Part shown: positions 1 to 9,899 of the stretch, piece by piece
Position numbering within the stretch: position 1 is the stretch's first letter
How the letters are laid out: every line of letters begins with the position of its first letter
Made by a program: the position numbers and the translations under genes
Notes under the pieces: model-generated
The model's input: the letters and a program-made list of their open reading frames with translations, nothing else
What the model was told of the DNA's origin: nothing
Database searches by the model: none
NCBI GenBank assembly: GCA_037447655.1
Contig: JBBHKE010001111.1
Location: 1-53,197, forward strand
DNA length: 53,197 nucleotides
Direction: 5' to 3'
Origin: Zygnema cylindricum
Taxonomy: Eukaryota; Streptophyta; Zygnematophyceae; Zygnematales; Zygnemataceae

Positions 1-417
1 CACATATTCAAACTTTGCATTCTGTGGTGGAACTGAGCACACAGAAGGTCTTCTCTTCACAGGGGTGAAGGTATATTGGAGTTCTTGTTGTCAAGGGATC
101 ATTTATTTGGGTTTATATCAACTTGGATTCGGCACTATCTAGATTAGCTTCTTTTGGATCTGCGAATTCTGTGGGCAATGGAGCCCATAGAATTTCAGAA
201 GATGAGCTGAAAAGACGCGAAAGTGGGTCAAAATGCGCTAGATGACAAACTTCATCGCGCTAGACGACAAACTCGAGTACATGTAAAGTTTCAAGGTAAT
301 GGAACTTGTACGGCGGTAATTTCAATTTTTTGGTATGGCAGCAGATTTTCTCGTGTTTTTCCAAGTTATGGAGGAAAACGACAGAAAATAACTGTAATTT
401 TAGCAGATGCGAATGTA
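1..417. other. Non-coding flank, no gene seen
   Basis: I see no supportable gene. A 17-bp direct repeat (GCGCTAGAYGACAAACT) occurs at 235-251 and 257-273. The stretch near 50-75 (CTTCACAGGGGTGAAGGT) resembles a motif in the family A LTRs further right (CTTCACAGTGGTGAAGGT, complement of about 51380-51400), so the start of the window may hold an old LTR remnant. That assignment is weak because the similarity is short. Confidence 0.3.
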
Positions 418-690
418 CCCTAAGGTCCCTTACTTAGGTACCGGGCTGTATTTCGGGCATATCTTTGCAACGAGACGTGGAAAACACGCGCCGTAAATTC
501 ATCCGTCAAGAGGACTTAGAAAAGTGACACGTGAAACCGAATGTCACTAAGGATGACAATCCCCTAAGGTCTCTTACTTGGGTACACATCCAACTATCAC
601 GCATATCTTTGCGCCAAGACACCAGAAATGTGCACAATTAATTTTGCATTCAAGAAGACTCGGAAAGCAACACAACAATCTATAGCATGC
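418..690. repeat. Diverged tandem duplication, period 144 bp
   Basis: Two head-to-tail units start with CCCTAAGGTCYCTTACTTRG at 418 and 562. Both then carry GCATATCTTTGC and a similar order of short motifs (CAAGA.GACT, AAAGYRACAC). The second unit decays after about 690. No coding potential is evident. This is a local duplication of unknown origin. Confidence 0.6.
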
Positions 691-939
691 TAAGTTTTGG
701 CAAATGGAAGCGGATGGTGGCTATTTTTCCCGATATCGGTAGGCGAAAAAGTTCTAAGGTATGGGAGTCCGCCGAAAGTCCGCCGATTCGTGTCCGATAA
801 TTTTCGCGAGTACAACGACTTAATACAAGCACCTTTCACAAAATGAACTTTTTTGAAAAATGATCTGATCGGCAGAAACAATTGTCGAAGGAAAAAAGCC
901 ACCCGGGTGCCTTTGGACCCATTAATTGTCCTATTTTGT

Positions 940-2157
940 GAGCGCTAACAATATAAAGTGTTTATTACCACTATTGTTGTCACAGCAAACATAAAGTTGT
1001 GTTACAAACATGGTTAGGAGTTTATTTTACCTCTTTTTGTGAGAGAAACTATAAACGTTGTTTGTCACAAATATCTTTGTAAGCGCAAACCCAAATTTGT
1101 GTAAGAAACAAGGTTTAGGGTTTTTTTTAACTCTTTTTTTGTACGTTAATTAAAAACTTTGTTCGTTAATATTTTTGTTGTTATCGCAAACACAAATTTT
1201 TGTTGCAAACATAGTTTAGGGTTATTTTTTTACTATTTTTGTGGGCGTAATTATAAACGTTGTTCATTATAAGAAATTATTGTTAGCGCAAACACAAATT
1301 TGAGTTATATACATGGTTGAGAGTTTATTTCAACTACTTTTGTGAGCGCTTACAATATAAAGTGTTTTTTTTCAAAATTATTGTTACCGCAAACACAAAG
1401 CTGTGTTACATACATGGTTCGGAGTTTTTTTTTCCTCTTTTGGTGAGCTCGAACAATAAACGTTGTTTGTAACAAATATCTTTGTTTTCGCAAACCAAAT
1501 TTTTTGTTTGAAACATGGTTTAGGGTTTTTTTTAACTCTCTTTGTGTTCGTCAACAATAAATTTTGTTCATTAATATCTTTGTTGTTAACACAAACTCAA
1601 ATTTGTATTGCAAATATAGTTTAGTGTATTTTTCCACTGTTTTTGTGATTGTAAGAATAAATGTTGTTGGTTACAAGAAAATGTTATTAGGGCAAACTCA
1701 AATTTTGGTTAAAAAATTGGTTGAGAGTTTGTTTTTACTGTTTTCGTGAGCTTTAACGATATAAAGTGTTTGTTTACATTATTGTTGTTACCGCAAACAC
1801 AAAGTTGTGTAACAAACATGGTTCGATGTTTATTTTACCTCTTTTTGTGAGCTTGAATAATAAACGTTGTTTGTTACAAATATCTTTGTTAGCGCAAACC
1901 CAAATTTGTGTTAGGATCATAGTTTAGGGTTTTTTTTAACTTAGTTTGTATGCTTTAACAATAATCTTTTTTGGTTATAATTTTGTTTGTTAAAGCAAAC
2001 ACAAATTTGTGTTGAAAATATAGGTTTAGATTATTATTTTTACTAATTTTGTGAGCGTAATAATAAACAATGTTCGTACAAGAAATTATCATTACCACAA
2101 ACACAAAATCAGATTTGAGTTATAAACATGGTTGAGAGTTTATTTTAACGATTTTTG
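940..2157. repeat. Satellite array with four-monomer higher-order repeat
   Basis: About twelve AT-rich monomers of about 101 bp run head to tail. Each contains a CAAACACAAATTTGTGTT-like core followed by a variable tag (GTTAGGAG, GTTTAGGG, GTTGAGAG and so on) and TTTATTTTAAC. The tags recur every fourth monomer, giving three higher-order repeats: 940-1343 (404 bp), 1344-1747 (404 bp) and 1748-2157 (410 bp). Each begins with GAGCKYTWACRATATAAAGTG. A partial further copy begins at 2158 and decays. The pattern resembles a tandem satellite. A centromeric or heterochromatic role is possible but cannot be judged from one short array. Confidence 0.85.
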
Positions 2158-2639
2158 TGAGCGTTAACAATGTCAAGAATTTGTTACTTGAAAAAAGGTG
2201 TTTTCTATTTTGTGTCTTTGTTAGTCGGTCATGAAGGTTTTATTTCTTGCGTACTCAAATCAAAGAGAGCCATCGATGCCTTAAGCAGTTAAGAAGAAAG
2301 AAAAACTAAAGGAGTAGGATGCATATGTCTTTGCAAAATTGAAGCGACTAGAACATGACTTGATCTAATGACCTGCAAAATGAATCCAAATGGCGTACGC
2401 GTACCCCTTAACCATTAGATACTAATGAAACGTTTTACCAGGGTGTGTTTTGTATCTTAACATGGAAATCATCTACATACTCTATTTCGCGAAATACGAA
2501 ACGAAACGACGTCGAATTTAAACGGACATGATCGGACGACTCACAGTGGAGCCGAAGCACCGGAGTGGTCATTTGGCGGTTTGTGATCCAAAAGCGGCGG
2601 ATGACAAGTAGCAAACAGTAATTGGACAGCGGATATTAT
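2158..2639. other. Unassigned stretch, possibly upstream part of an old LTR
   Basis: No gene is seen. The right part (about 2440-2639) shows weak motif-order similarity to the complement of family A LTRs around 37300-37450, so it may be the decayed upstream half of the LTR listed next. The left part is unexplained. Confidence 0.3.
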
Positions 2640-2889
2640 GGGGAGAGCAACTACAGCTCATAAATTGTCCCGCGTCAATATACGGCCATGCCGTACTAAA
2701 GCTGTACAAAAAATACAACGCTACCTGTACTTTCCTATACCTTATCGTACCTTACAGTCCTTTGATTGGCTAGGTACACTAGTAGTAGATTTTGAGAGAG
2801 GGATTAGGACTTAGAAAAAAAACAAGTAGACCCCTCTCTCCCAGAGTGCATCTATGTTTATAGGCCAACATTGGCTAGCCATAACTTAA
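2640..2889 (+). mobile_element. Family A copia 5' LTR, left fragment
   Basis: The order of motifs (CATGCCGTACTAAAGCTGTAC, CCTGTACTTTC, TAGTAGATTTTGAGAGAGGGATTAGGACTTAG, then GGCTAGCCATAACTTAA) matches the complement of the family A LTR at about 37070-37270. The LTR is interrupted at 2889 by a family B solo LTR and resumes at 4208. The upstream LTR end cannot be placed because of divergence. Confidence 0.55.
2885..2889. repeat. 5-bp target site duplication CTTAA (left)
   Basis: CTTAA at 2885-2889 is repeated exactly at 4208-4212, immediately outside the termini TGTTGTT and AACAACA of the intervening LTR. Five-base duplications are typical of Ty1/copia integration. Confidence 0.85.
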
Positions 2890-4207
2890 TGTTGTTCTTT
2901 GGTCTAAATTAGACCGCAAAAGCCACCAAAATTATCTTGCTAAAAGCTAAGCAAAGTTAGGCTAATGAACAATCATTTGAAATGCATCCTCCATTTAACA
3001 TACATGCATACACAGATGCAAACATTCTTCCGTACACAGGCAGAGTAATCATCCGTACATACACGGAGCAAGCATGCATACATAGATGCATGAATAACAT
3101 TTAGGGTTACATGAAAATCACAAGAAGCCCTAAGACAAATGCATACAAAATGCATATCAAACAAACATTAAATTAACACATATAACTAATAATAAATGAA
3201 TGCATCACATTTAAACAAAAGTATAATCAGATGATAAATGAATCATTTAAATGCATGACCTAATCGGCAACCCTAAAAGTCTACATATTCGGTCCCTACT
3301 TTTCATGCTAAGCATTCATGAATAATTCCTAACAAAGCTCAATCCTATATATACACTTGTGAGCTGTCAACGAATCGCTCCATGTCAAGATAACCAACGT
3401 AGCTTCCACTAAGTAGTATTACACCATGAGAACCTATTACGACAAATAATCCTAACTGTAAGTGTACACCTGAGAGTCGACCAATCATAAGAGTACACTT
3501 TTCTGCAAGTAGGACACTACATACACACAAATTAAACTGTCGAATCCTTAAATGATCACCTAAATAAAATCTGTCATAATCACTACTAAATTAATAATAC
3601 ACATAAGACAAGACAATGTTGTTTCAAATATTTACACCGACGCGTCCGCAAAATCCGGCTGCTAAGTGACAATTTGCTTAGTCACTTGTAGATGGAACCA
3701 CGTAGTGAACCGACATCGCATATGTACGGTCCACTTAATAATACGTCATTTTAAACAATAGAATCCTTTGAAAAATGGGCCGACGCCGTCCGACCCTCCA
3801 CGAGTAGATCGAACCACTTGCCGAAATTAATCTGTGCCTTTCAAATCTTTTCTGTACTGAATCTGCGTCGTTTCCAATAAATGCGCTTATCGCATATAGA
3901 GTACAGATGTCCAAATAAGATGTTCCATACCGAAAGCGTCCTTTTCCATAGCTATCGCCTATCGCATTGTGTTTCGTACGTGCGACGTACTATTTTGACT
4001 CTTTAGAATATTTTACATTGGATCACTTCGCGATCCGCCGTCCGTTTCACTTACGCATTTCACGCCACTCAATTAGTCAATTAATTTTACTCGTACAATA
4101 AACCCCTAATCGGCAAATCTGTTCGAACCTCCATATTAACTCAGGTAATTACGTATGCACGCAAATACGCGCACGCATGTGCAAAATTGAATCTTCCAAA
4201 AACAACA
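2890..4207 (-). mobile_element. Solo LTR, copia family B (subtype a), 1318 bp
   Basis: The segment begins TGTTGTTC and ends AACAACA, with a perfect CTTAA duplication on both sides and no internal domain, so it is a solo LTR. Its LTR direction is minus: in other copies the end equivalent to 2890 abuts the primer binding site. It shares long stretches with 16814-18968, 29526-29795 and 30854-32237, including the ATGCATGC-rich block at 2960-3165 and the GGATCACTTCGCGATCC inverted repeat near 4020-4036. It sits inside the 5' LTR of a plus-strand family A element and is therefore younger than that element. Confidence 0.88.
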
Positions 4208-4408
4208 CTTAATGCTTAGGTGAGCAATTTCAGTAATTTTTTTTGTTGCGGACTTAAGGGATTCCAAGCAGCACAAAGATGTAGTCGGTCAGACTTTTTC
4301 GTGCGAGGGTGGCCCTTATTCATTGCTAAAGTAGAAAGTGCAAATGATATCCTAGAGGCTTTATATAAGCTGGAAAATTTGGGGACCAATGGAGGTTATA
4401 GAGTTAAA
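4208..4408 (+). mobile_element. Family A copia 5' LTR, right fragment
   Basis: The LTR resumes after the family B insertion: the stretch from TTTCAGTAATTTTTTTTG through GCGGACTTAAGGGATTCC and AGCAGCACAAAGATG parallels the complement of 36990-37060. It then reaches CCTAGAGGCTTTATATAAG and the ATG at 4389 that opens gag. The LTR-internal boundary is set at 4408, just before the degraded primer site. Confidence 0.65.
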
Positions 4409-5402
4409 CGTTATGGGCCAACCCTCTAAGGTGCCAATTTTTAATGGAACAGGGTTTATATACTGGGAAACCATGATGAGTAGTGTTTTGTTTGAAAAAC
4501 AGCTATGGGGCATTGTGAGTGGTCGTGGTCGTCAGCCAGCTACAAAATTGGGAGTTCCACCAAGATTTGGAGGATCTCGATTCACAGGGCAATCTGCGGA
4601 GAAAGAGGTGGTAGAGGATGTAGGGGAAAGCATTGTGTCGGACAAAAAGATTGAGAAGGGGAAGGAGAAACTCCCACTGATGGCTACTAGATCGGTTCCA
4701 TTAGTAAATGTTCAAAATACCGAGGAAAATGATACTGAAATATGGGATTTGATCAACACCGCGGCAACTCATTTTATTCTTGGTCATTTCACTCAAGCAT
4801 TTGCTACACCTCACTTTGATGTGGACAGGGCGGCTGAATTGTGGAAGGCTCTTGTCAACATTTACAAGAGTGGTACGATTCAGCAGCAAAAGCAAGCTGA
4901 TCAAAAGGTACAAACATATGTGTACAAAAAGGGAAAGATGTTAGACTTTTGTAATGACTAGGCCGAGCTATTTATGGAGTTGGAGAATGCACAAAAAAGG
5001 GAGACCGAGAAAGAGAAGGTGAATACTTTGTTGATGAAACTCCTAGATGATTATTGAAACATTATTAACAAGGTTAAGGATTTTAAAGATCATTGATGGA
5101 TGTGGAACTCCGTTGTGGGGATGATTTTGGTTCGAGAAAGCACAATTGAGATTCGGAGAGGAGGAAAAAGCGCTCAAGCATTGCCTGCTAGAACTAAATG
5201 GGGGGCTGAGGATTCTAAGAAACCTTATGGAAACTTTGGTGGAGGAGGAAGAGGAAACCAATCGGACGGATGTGGATCGAGGCTTCCGAAAGGGCTTTGT
5301 CACTTTTGTAAGAAGTGGGGGCATTACATGGCGGAGTGTACTAAACTGACAAAGCTGAGATTGAAAGAGGGGAAGATAAAAAAAATCAGTTGCAGGAAAT
5401 AA
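4389..5402 (+). pseudogene. gag: Copia gag (nucleocapsid) of plus-strand family A element, broken
   Basis: Gag packages the element RNA into virus-like particles in the cytoplasm. The frame opens at ATG 4389 inside the LTR, crosses the primer site, and contains MGQPSKVP at residues 9-16 followed by FIYW, a start shared with the other A copies. It runs 190 residues and ends at TAG 4959-4961. The same frame then continues through further stops (near 5055 and 5094) to the zinc knuckle C-HF-C-KKWG-H-YMAE-C at 5298-5339, a complete CX2CX4HX4C motif. Downstream of the knuckle the correct frame shifts by one at an A-run near 5377-5385; in the 45914-52272 copy gag and protease share a frame, so this is probably an indel rather than programmed shifting. 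Clearly a non-functional copy. Confidence 0.85.
4409..4422 (+). promoter_or_regulatory. Degraded half-tRNA-Met-type primer binding site
   Basis: CGTTATGGGCCAAC differs at two positions from GGTTATGGGCCCAC, the site seen intact at 29796-29809 and 42708-42721. It lies where first-strand priming should start, next to the LTR end. The ATG within it (4413-4415) is in frame with gag. Confidence 0.65.
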
Positions 5403-6735
5403 AAAGACATTTTTGGCAACACAAGTCATGGAAGAGGATTCCGATAAGGATGATGGATTGCTTCTCCTCAATGAGGAGTTGGAGGTGAAAGGTGAGCCGG
5501 AGATTCCAATGAGGCAAAATTGTGCTTTTGGTGGAGTAAAATAAACTCCTGAAGATCAATGGATTATTGTTTCTAGAGCCTCTTTGCATATGTGTAGAGA
5601 AAAACCGTTGATTACGATAATGAGAAAGATCCTTACTATAGAGATAGAGTATGGGGATAAGAGAATAGAAACCACTCATTTAGTGGGATTTGTGGATTTG
5701 AAAGTCTTAGTTGATGGTAAGATATCCATAGTCACTTTATCTTGTGTTCTTTTTATTCTAGAGTTGAACAATAATCTTATCTCTACGTTGGTCTTAGATG
5801 ATAAGGGGGTTGAGACTTTTACTAAGAAAGGAGTCTTTGTTGCTAGCTATGAGAATGAAGTGTGCTTCAAGGTTGAAAAGAGTAGCCAAAAAATGCTTAG
5901 GCTGAATTTGAGTAATGGAAAGACGGGAGTTTACTATGCTGATGTAAGTGATTTGTTGATGTGGCATAAAAGATTGGGACTTGTGAATCTAGATAGATTA
6001 AAAGAAATGAAAAAAATGGGTGTAGTTGAGAGAACACAATATGAAAAAATGAGACCTTGGATAATTGTAGTGGATGTGCTCAAGGTAAGGCCTATAGGTT
6101 GCCTTTCCCAAAAACCACAACATATATGATGAAAAGGTCTTAGATCTAATTCAAACTAACATATGGGGACCAGCCAAAGTGCCAATAGTTGGAGGGAAAA
6201 TATTTATAATTACTGTCACTGATGATTGGTCTAGATACTCTACAGTATATTTCTTGAAAAACAAATCTAAGGCTTCTGCTTATATTAAAGAGTATAAAGC
6301 ATGGAGTTAGAAGCTTTATGACACACCTATAAAATGAGTGATGAGTGATAATGAAGGGGAATACACTTCTAATGAGTATGAGGATTTTTTGAAAGAGGAA
6401 AGGGTTCAACAACAAAAGACTGTTCCAAAGAACATAGAATAAAATAGTGTAGCCGAGAGACTTAATCGGACACTAAGTGATAGTGCCCGTAGCATGTTGT
6501 CGGATAAAAAATAAAGAAAAGATTTTGGGCGGAAGCTATGAATTGTGCTAACTATCTCAAAAATAGAGTCTTTACCTCGACAGTAAAAGGACAAACACCT
6601 TATGAAAGATGGACCGGGAGAAAACCTAATATTTCACACTTAAAGGTGTTCGGAAGTCAAGTGCTTAGTCTTCAAACAGAAAAATCTGATTGGAAGTTAG
6701 ATGCAAAGGGAAAGTCAGGATACCTACTTGGGTAA
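5392..6735 (+). pseudogene. pol: Copia protease-integrase of plus-strand family A element, broken
   Basis: In the shifted frame, from about 5392, an acidic linker leads to the protease. The expected D-S-G-A-S active site reads V-S-R-A-S near 5570, so both the catalytic aspartate and the glycine are lost. The integrase zinc region is visible as LMWHKRLGLVNLDRL at about 5957-6001, and after a frameshift CSGC near 6075. The core follows with T-N-IWGP (first catalytic D replaced by N), SDNEGEY (second D kept) and NSVAERLNRT (catalytic E kept). Stops interrupt it at about 6308, 6335 and 6439. The C-terminal part, PYERWTGRKPNISHLKVFG, lies in 6595-6660. Order and spacing are those of Ty1/copia pol. 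Inactive. Confidence 0.82.
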
Positions 6736-7517
6736 GATTAAAATTTAAATGAATATAGAGTTTATAATCTTTGAAGAGAAGACATCATTCTAGTAAATTA
6801 CTTCTTAGATATGGATGAGAGAAAGTCAATATATCCCTTTATATACACTAAACCAATTAAGATTAGAATTGAATGCGAAAATGAGTTAGATTCAAATTCT
6901 TCTAACCAAACTTCGGTTCAGCCTGACCTTGCAGAGGAAGAGAAAAATCTGACCGAGACCGACCCTCCCTTGGAATCACATTTTCCAATTCAATCCGAGG
7001 ATGAAAACGAGGAAAGACCGGAAAAAGTTTATAAACATCCGGAAATGGACTCCACGGAAAGGGGAGAATATGAAGTCATTCGGAGAAATCCGAGATTGCC
7101 CTCCATTCCAACATCAAAGTTTGAAGGAGGAAAGAGATGCAGCAAGAGACTTCAAGAGAGAAAAGTAAACAACAAGGTAACTAAGCTGTCACATTTGAGC
7201 GAAACCCAAACTTACTCGGAAGCAGTTAATAGTCCGGAGCTTAGTGGATGGATGACAACCACTAATGATGAGATGGCTTCCATTATGGAAGCAAACACAT
7301 GGGAGTTGTTGGATTGTCCTCCGGACACAAAGCCAATAGGAGGCAAGTGGGTATTTAAGTTGAAACTAAATGGGGATAGCACTATCGAGCGATACAAGGC
7401 CATATTAGTTGCAAAGGGATTCACACAGAATGAGGGAATCGATTATGAGGAGACCTTCGCTCCGATTGTTAGATTTCCCTCCTTCCGCATTCTACTTAGC
7501 CTAGTAGCTGCGGAGGA
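6736..7517 (+). pseudogene. pol: Copia linker and N-terminal reverse transcriptase, truncated by insertion
   Basis: An acidic, low-conservation integrase-RT linker (6811-7240, rich in E, D, S and P) is followed by the start of the copia RT domain: NDEMASIMEANTWEL (7266-7310), KWVFKLKLN (7345-7371), RYKAILVAKGFTQ and DYEETFAPIVR (7441-7473). The frame is open from 6811 to the insertion at 7518. Normal RT would continue with the V-H-Q-M-D-IKTAFL motif, which is found after the insertion at 8359. The catalytic palm motif is not present in this copy. Confidence 0.85.
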
Positions 7518-8358
7518 TGTTGGTTTATAAAAGCTTTAGTCCTCTCTATATTATGTGAGAGGAAAACAAAATACTTAAAAACATTTTTAGAGTTTTTTCA
7601 AACAGCGTGTCAAAATAGTGTAAACTGAGAATCTGGATTGTACCAAACTAAGGAGATCACATCAAACGATTCTTAAGTAAAAGAAAGATTACAATATGGG
7701 GCGCACTACTTAATTGTGACATACCTTTCGATAGACAAGATCGGACCGACAAAGACCTACGAGAATCTGAATGTGGATAACAATGACGCGGCGGATGTCG
7801 TCACGTATAAGGTTACAATGTTGGTGATATTTTTGTGGAAACGGGAGTTTGTCATCAAGAGTATTTTTTTATTAGTGTGTACAATTAGTAAACAATGTTT
7901 GTAGACAATTAGGGTTTGTCTACTTGTACAAAACAGTAGACGTACGGTTGAGGAATTTAACATACATTAGGTATCCAATTAGATTACATTAGTGTACAGT
8001 TAAAAAGTACCATAACATTCTCTACAGTGATGTGATTGGTTAGTTAAGTGGTAGTATAATTTATTTGTATAAATTTTAGGACTTAGTGATTTTTATGTAT
8101 TCCTTTCATGAGGTTTCGAGGAGCACATATGTGTATTTTAAGGGATTTTCTGTGTTATATCTCTTAGTTTAATTGAACGCTTTACTTAAAACTCGTGATT
8201 GTCACTCATGTAAACTATACTTGATATAGTTTGAGGTCATTTGGCATTGACGGCTTCGGCAAGAGGTAAAGTTGATATCTTGAGTGTTCCCTATCCTTGG
8301 TTCTTTGATCATACTACTCAAAGAATCGCTAGGGTTGTATTGTGGTCATAGAACAACA
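7518..8358. mobile_element. LTR-like insertion (841 bp) inside the RT gene
   Basis: The RT reading frame breaks at 7517 and resumes at 8359 with the expected next residues (D-M-E-V-H), so this stretch is an insertion. It begins TGTTGG and ends GAACAACA, the usual form of LTR termini. The flanks AGGA (7514-7517) and AAGA (8359-8362) are an imperfect short target duplication. No coding domain is visible within it. Solo LTR is the simplest reading. It is not obviously family B despite similar termini. Direction unknown. Confidence 0.65.
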
Positions 8359-8570
8359 AAGACATGGAAGTGCACCGTGATGGACATAAAACCGCTTTAC
8401 ACGGAGAATTAAGAGAAGAGATCTTCATGCTACATCCGAAAGGATTTGTAGAGAAAGGTGAAGAAAGTAAGGTGAGAAGATTGATAAAGTCTCTTTATAG
8501 ATTAAAGCAAGCTCCACGCTAATGAAACAAGAAGCTAGACGAATTTTTTTAAAGTTTGGGATATATAATA
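8359..8570 (+). pseudogene. pol: Copia RT, continuation after the insertion
   Basis: Translation gives DMEVHRDGHKTALHGELREE, then the motif around IFMLHPKGFVEKGEE and LIKSLYRLKQAPR, followed by two adjacent stops at 8520-8525, then NKKLDEFF and LGYI. These match the copia RT block just upstream of the palm motif. One residue of the conserved TAFLHG is missing. The element ends about 8570 and no RNase H or 3' LTR follows, so the copy is 3'-truncated. Confidence 0.8.
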
Positions 8571-9429
8571 CAGATAAATAATTGTAATAGTACCAAATGC
8601 TTTTTTGTAAAAAATATATATATAAATAAATATTAATTAATATTTATAATTGCTTCACATATTTCCGACGCTCGTTGATAATGTTCGTTGATGTTTGTAA
8701 TAAACAACCATAAAAAGTAAGTTATTAAATGTACAACTATAGAAAATTTATCATTTTTTTTTGTAATATTTGAGATTTTTTTTTTAAAAGGTAGCATTTT
8801 TTTATGTAGAGTTAAGCTATCTTGATTGATCTTCTTTGATATTAAATCCACTTTAGGGAGTATTGAGTGACTCGGAGGAAGAAAAAAGGGATGTGGGGGG
8901 CGGTGGCAAAAGAGGATAGCGCAGGAGGGGACACGATTGTGATTGAACTTGATATTGTGCACAAACAACGTATTTACAGCTTTTCTTTCTATTTTTTTTT
9001 TTTTTCTTTTCTAAATATTTTATGGTTTTTTTTCTATGATAAAAGATGGGCGGTGGAGGGCAAAGGGGGATCATAAAATGTCATGTGGTGTGAAAACTTG
9101 CAAGTGTAATAGTTGTTATTTTTATGAATTTGTAATTTCCTCACAAATTATTTTGCGTTTTTTTTATTTCATTGCAAAAAAATAAGGAGTGTTGTAAAAA
9201 AATTATTAACTTCAAAAAAAGTCCATCCCCTCTTTTTCCTTTTACATTTTTTTTTCCCACATCTAAAATTTCTCAAGTAATTATAAGAGCAGTAAAAAAA
9301 ACCATCAACCTTCAAAACCCAAACATTTTTATTTTTTTATCTTATCCTTAATATCTCTTGAAGAAAGAGTACACAAAAATAAATGCAATTTTAGAATCCG
9401 AAAAGCAAAAATGTAAAACACACATCCCT
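8571..9429. other. AT-rich intergenic stretch
   Basis: No gene or domain is recognised. It contains runs of A or T (about 8986-9007 and elsewhere) and low-complexity AT sequence. Confidence 0.4.
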
Positions 9430-9773
9430 TTGCACACACGATCCCTTCTTCACTCAACTATCCTCTATTCTCACACCACAACCTATGAAAAAACACGCGC
9501 CTCCTTCTCCCCCTCAAACGTTTTTTTTTACACTTAACCCTCCACCACAACCAAGGAATACTACCACCGCTGCCCTTCTCTGTCCTCCACCTTCCACCCC
9601 TCTTCCCTCTAGCCTTCAACCCCTCTCGCCTCCTACCCTCCACCTTGCCCTGCTGTCTATCCACCAAATCCCACCTTACCACTACCCTGCACCCCAACAA
9701 CTTTCTACTCTCTATCATCTCAACCTTAAACCTCCCCTCGGTTTAACTGTCATTAACCCCACAATGGTATGAG
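9430..9773. repeat. Polypyrimidine-rich low-complexity tract (plus strand)
   Basis: The plus strand is dominated by C and T (CCTTCTCCCCCTC-type sequence), giving proline/leucine/serine-rich translations that look like compositional artefacts rather than protein. It directly abuts a polypurine tract at 9774, so strand asymmetry reverses sharply at this point. Confidence 0.6.
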
Positions 9774-9899
9774 GGGGGGTAGAGAGAAAGAGAGTGAGAG
9801 TAAGAGGGAGAGGGAGAGGGAGAGGGAAAGGGATGAGGGTAGTGGGAGTGGAGGGGCGGAAAAATAAAGGGAGGGTGAGGGAGAGGCAAAGGTAGAGAA
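9774..9899. repeat. Polypurine tract, left part
   Basis: GAGAGGGAGAGGGAGAGGG-type sequence with very few pyrimidines. It is cut at 9899 by an LTR-like insertion and the same kind of tract resumes at 11129. Confidence 0.75.

Noticed and set aside
2960-3165. CRISPR-like array suggested by repeated ATGCATGC motifs
   Set aside because: Motifs are short and irregular, there are no uniform spacers, and the block is part of a dispersed LTR in a eukaryotic context.
5375-5402. Programmed gag-pol frameshift at the A-run in the plus-strand A element
   Set aside because: In the copy at 45914-52272 gag and protease share one frame with a single stop, so the shift here is more simply a private indel in a homopolymer.
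9458-9772. Pro-rich (PPPQ, PPPS) 95-codon frame that could look like an extensin
   Set aside because: The sequence is a pyrimidine-rich tract; there is no regular SPPPP repeat, no signal peptide and the opposite strand is equally open.
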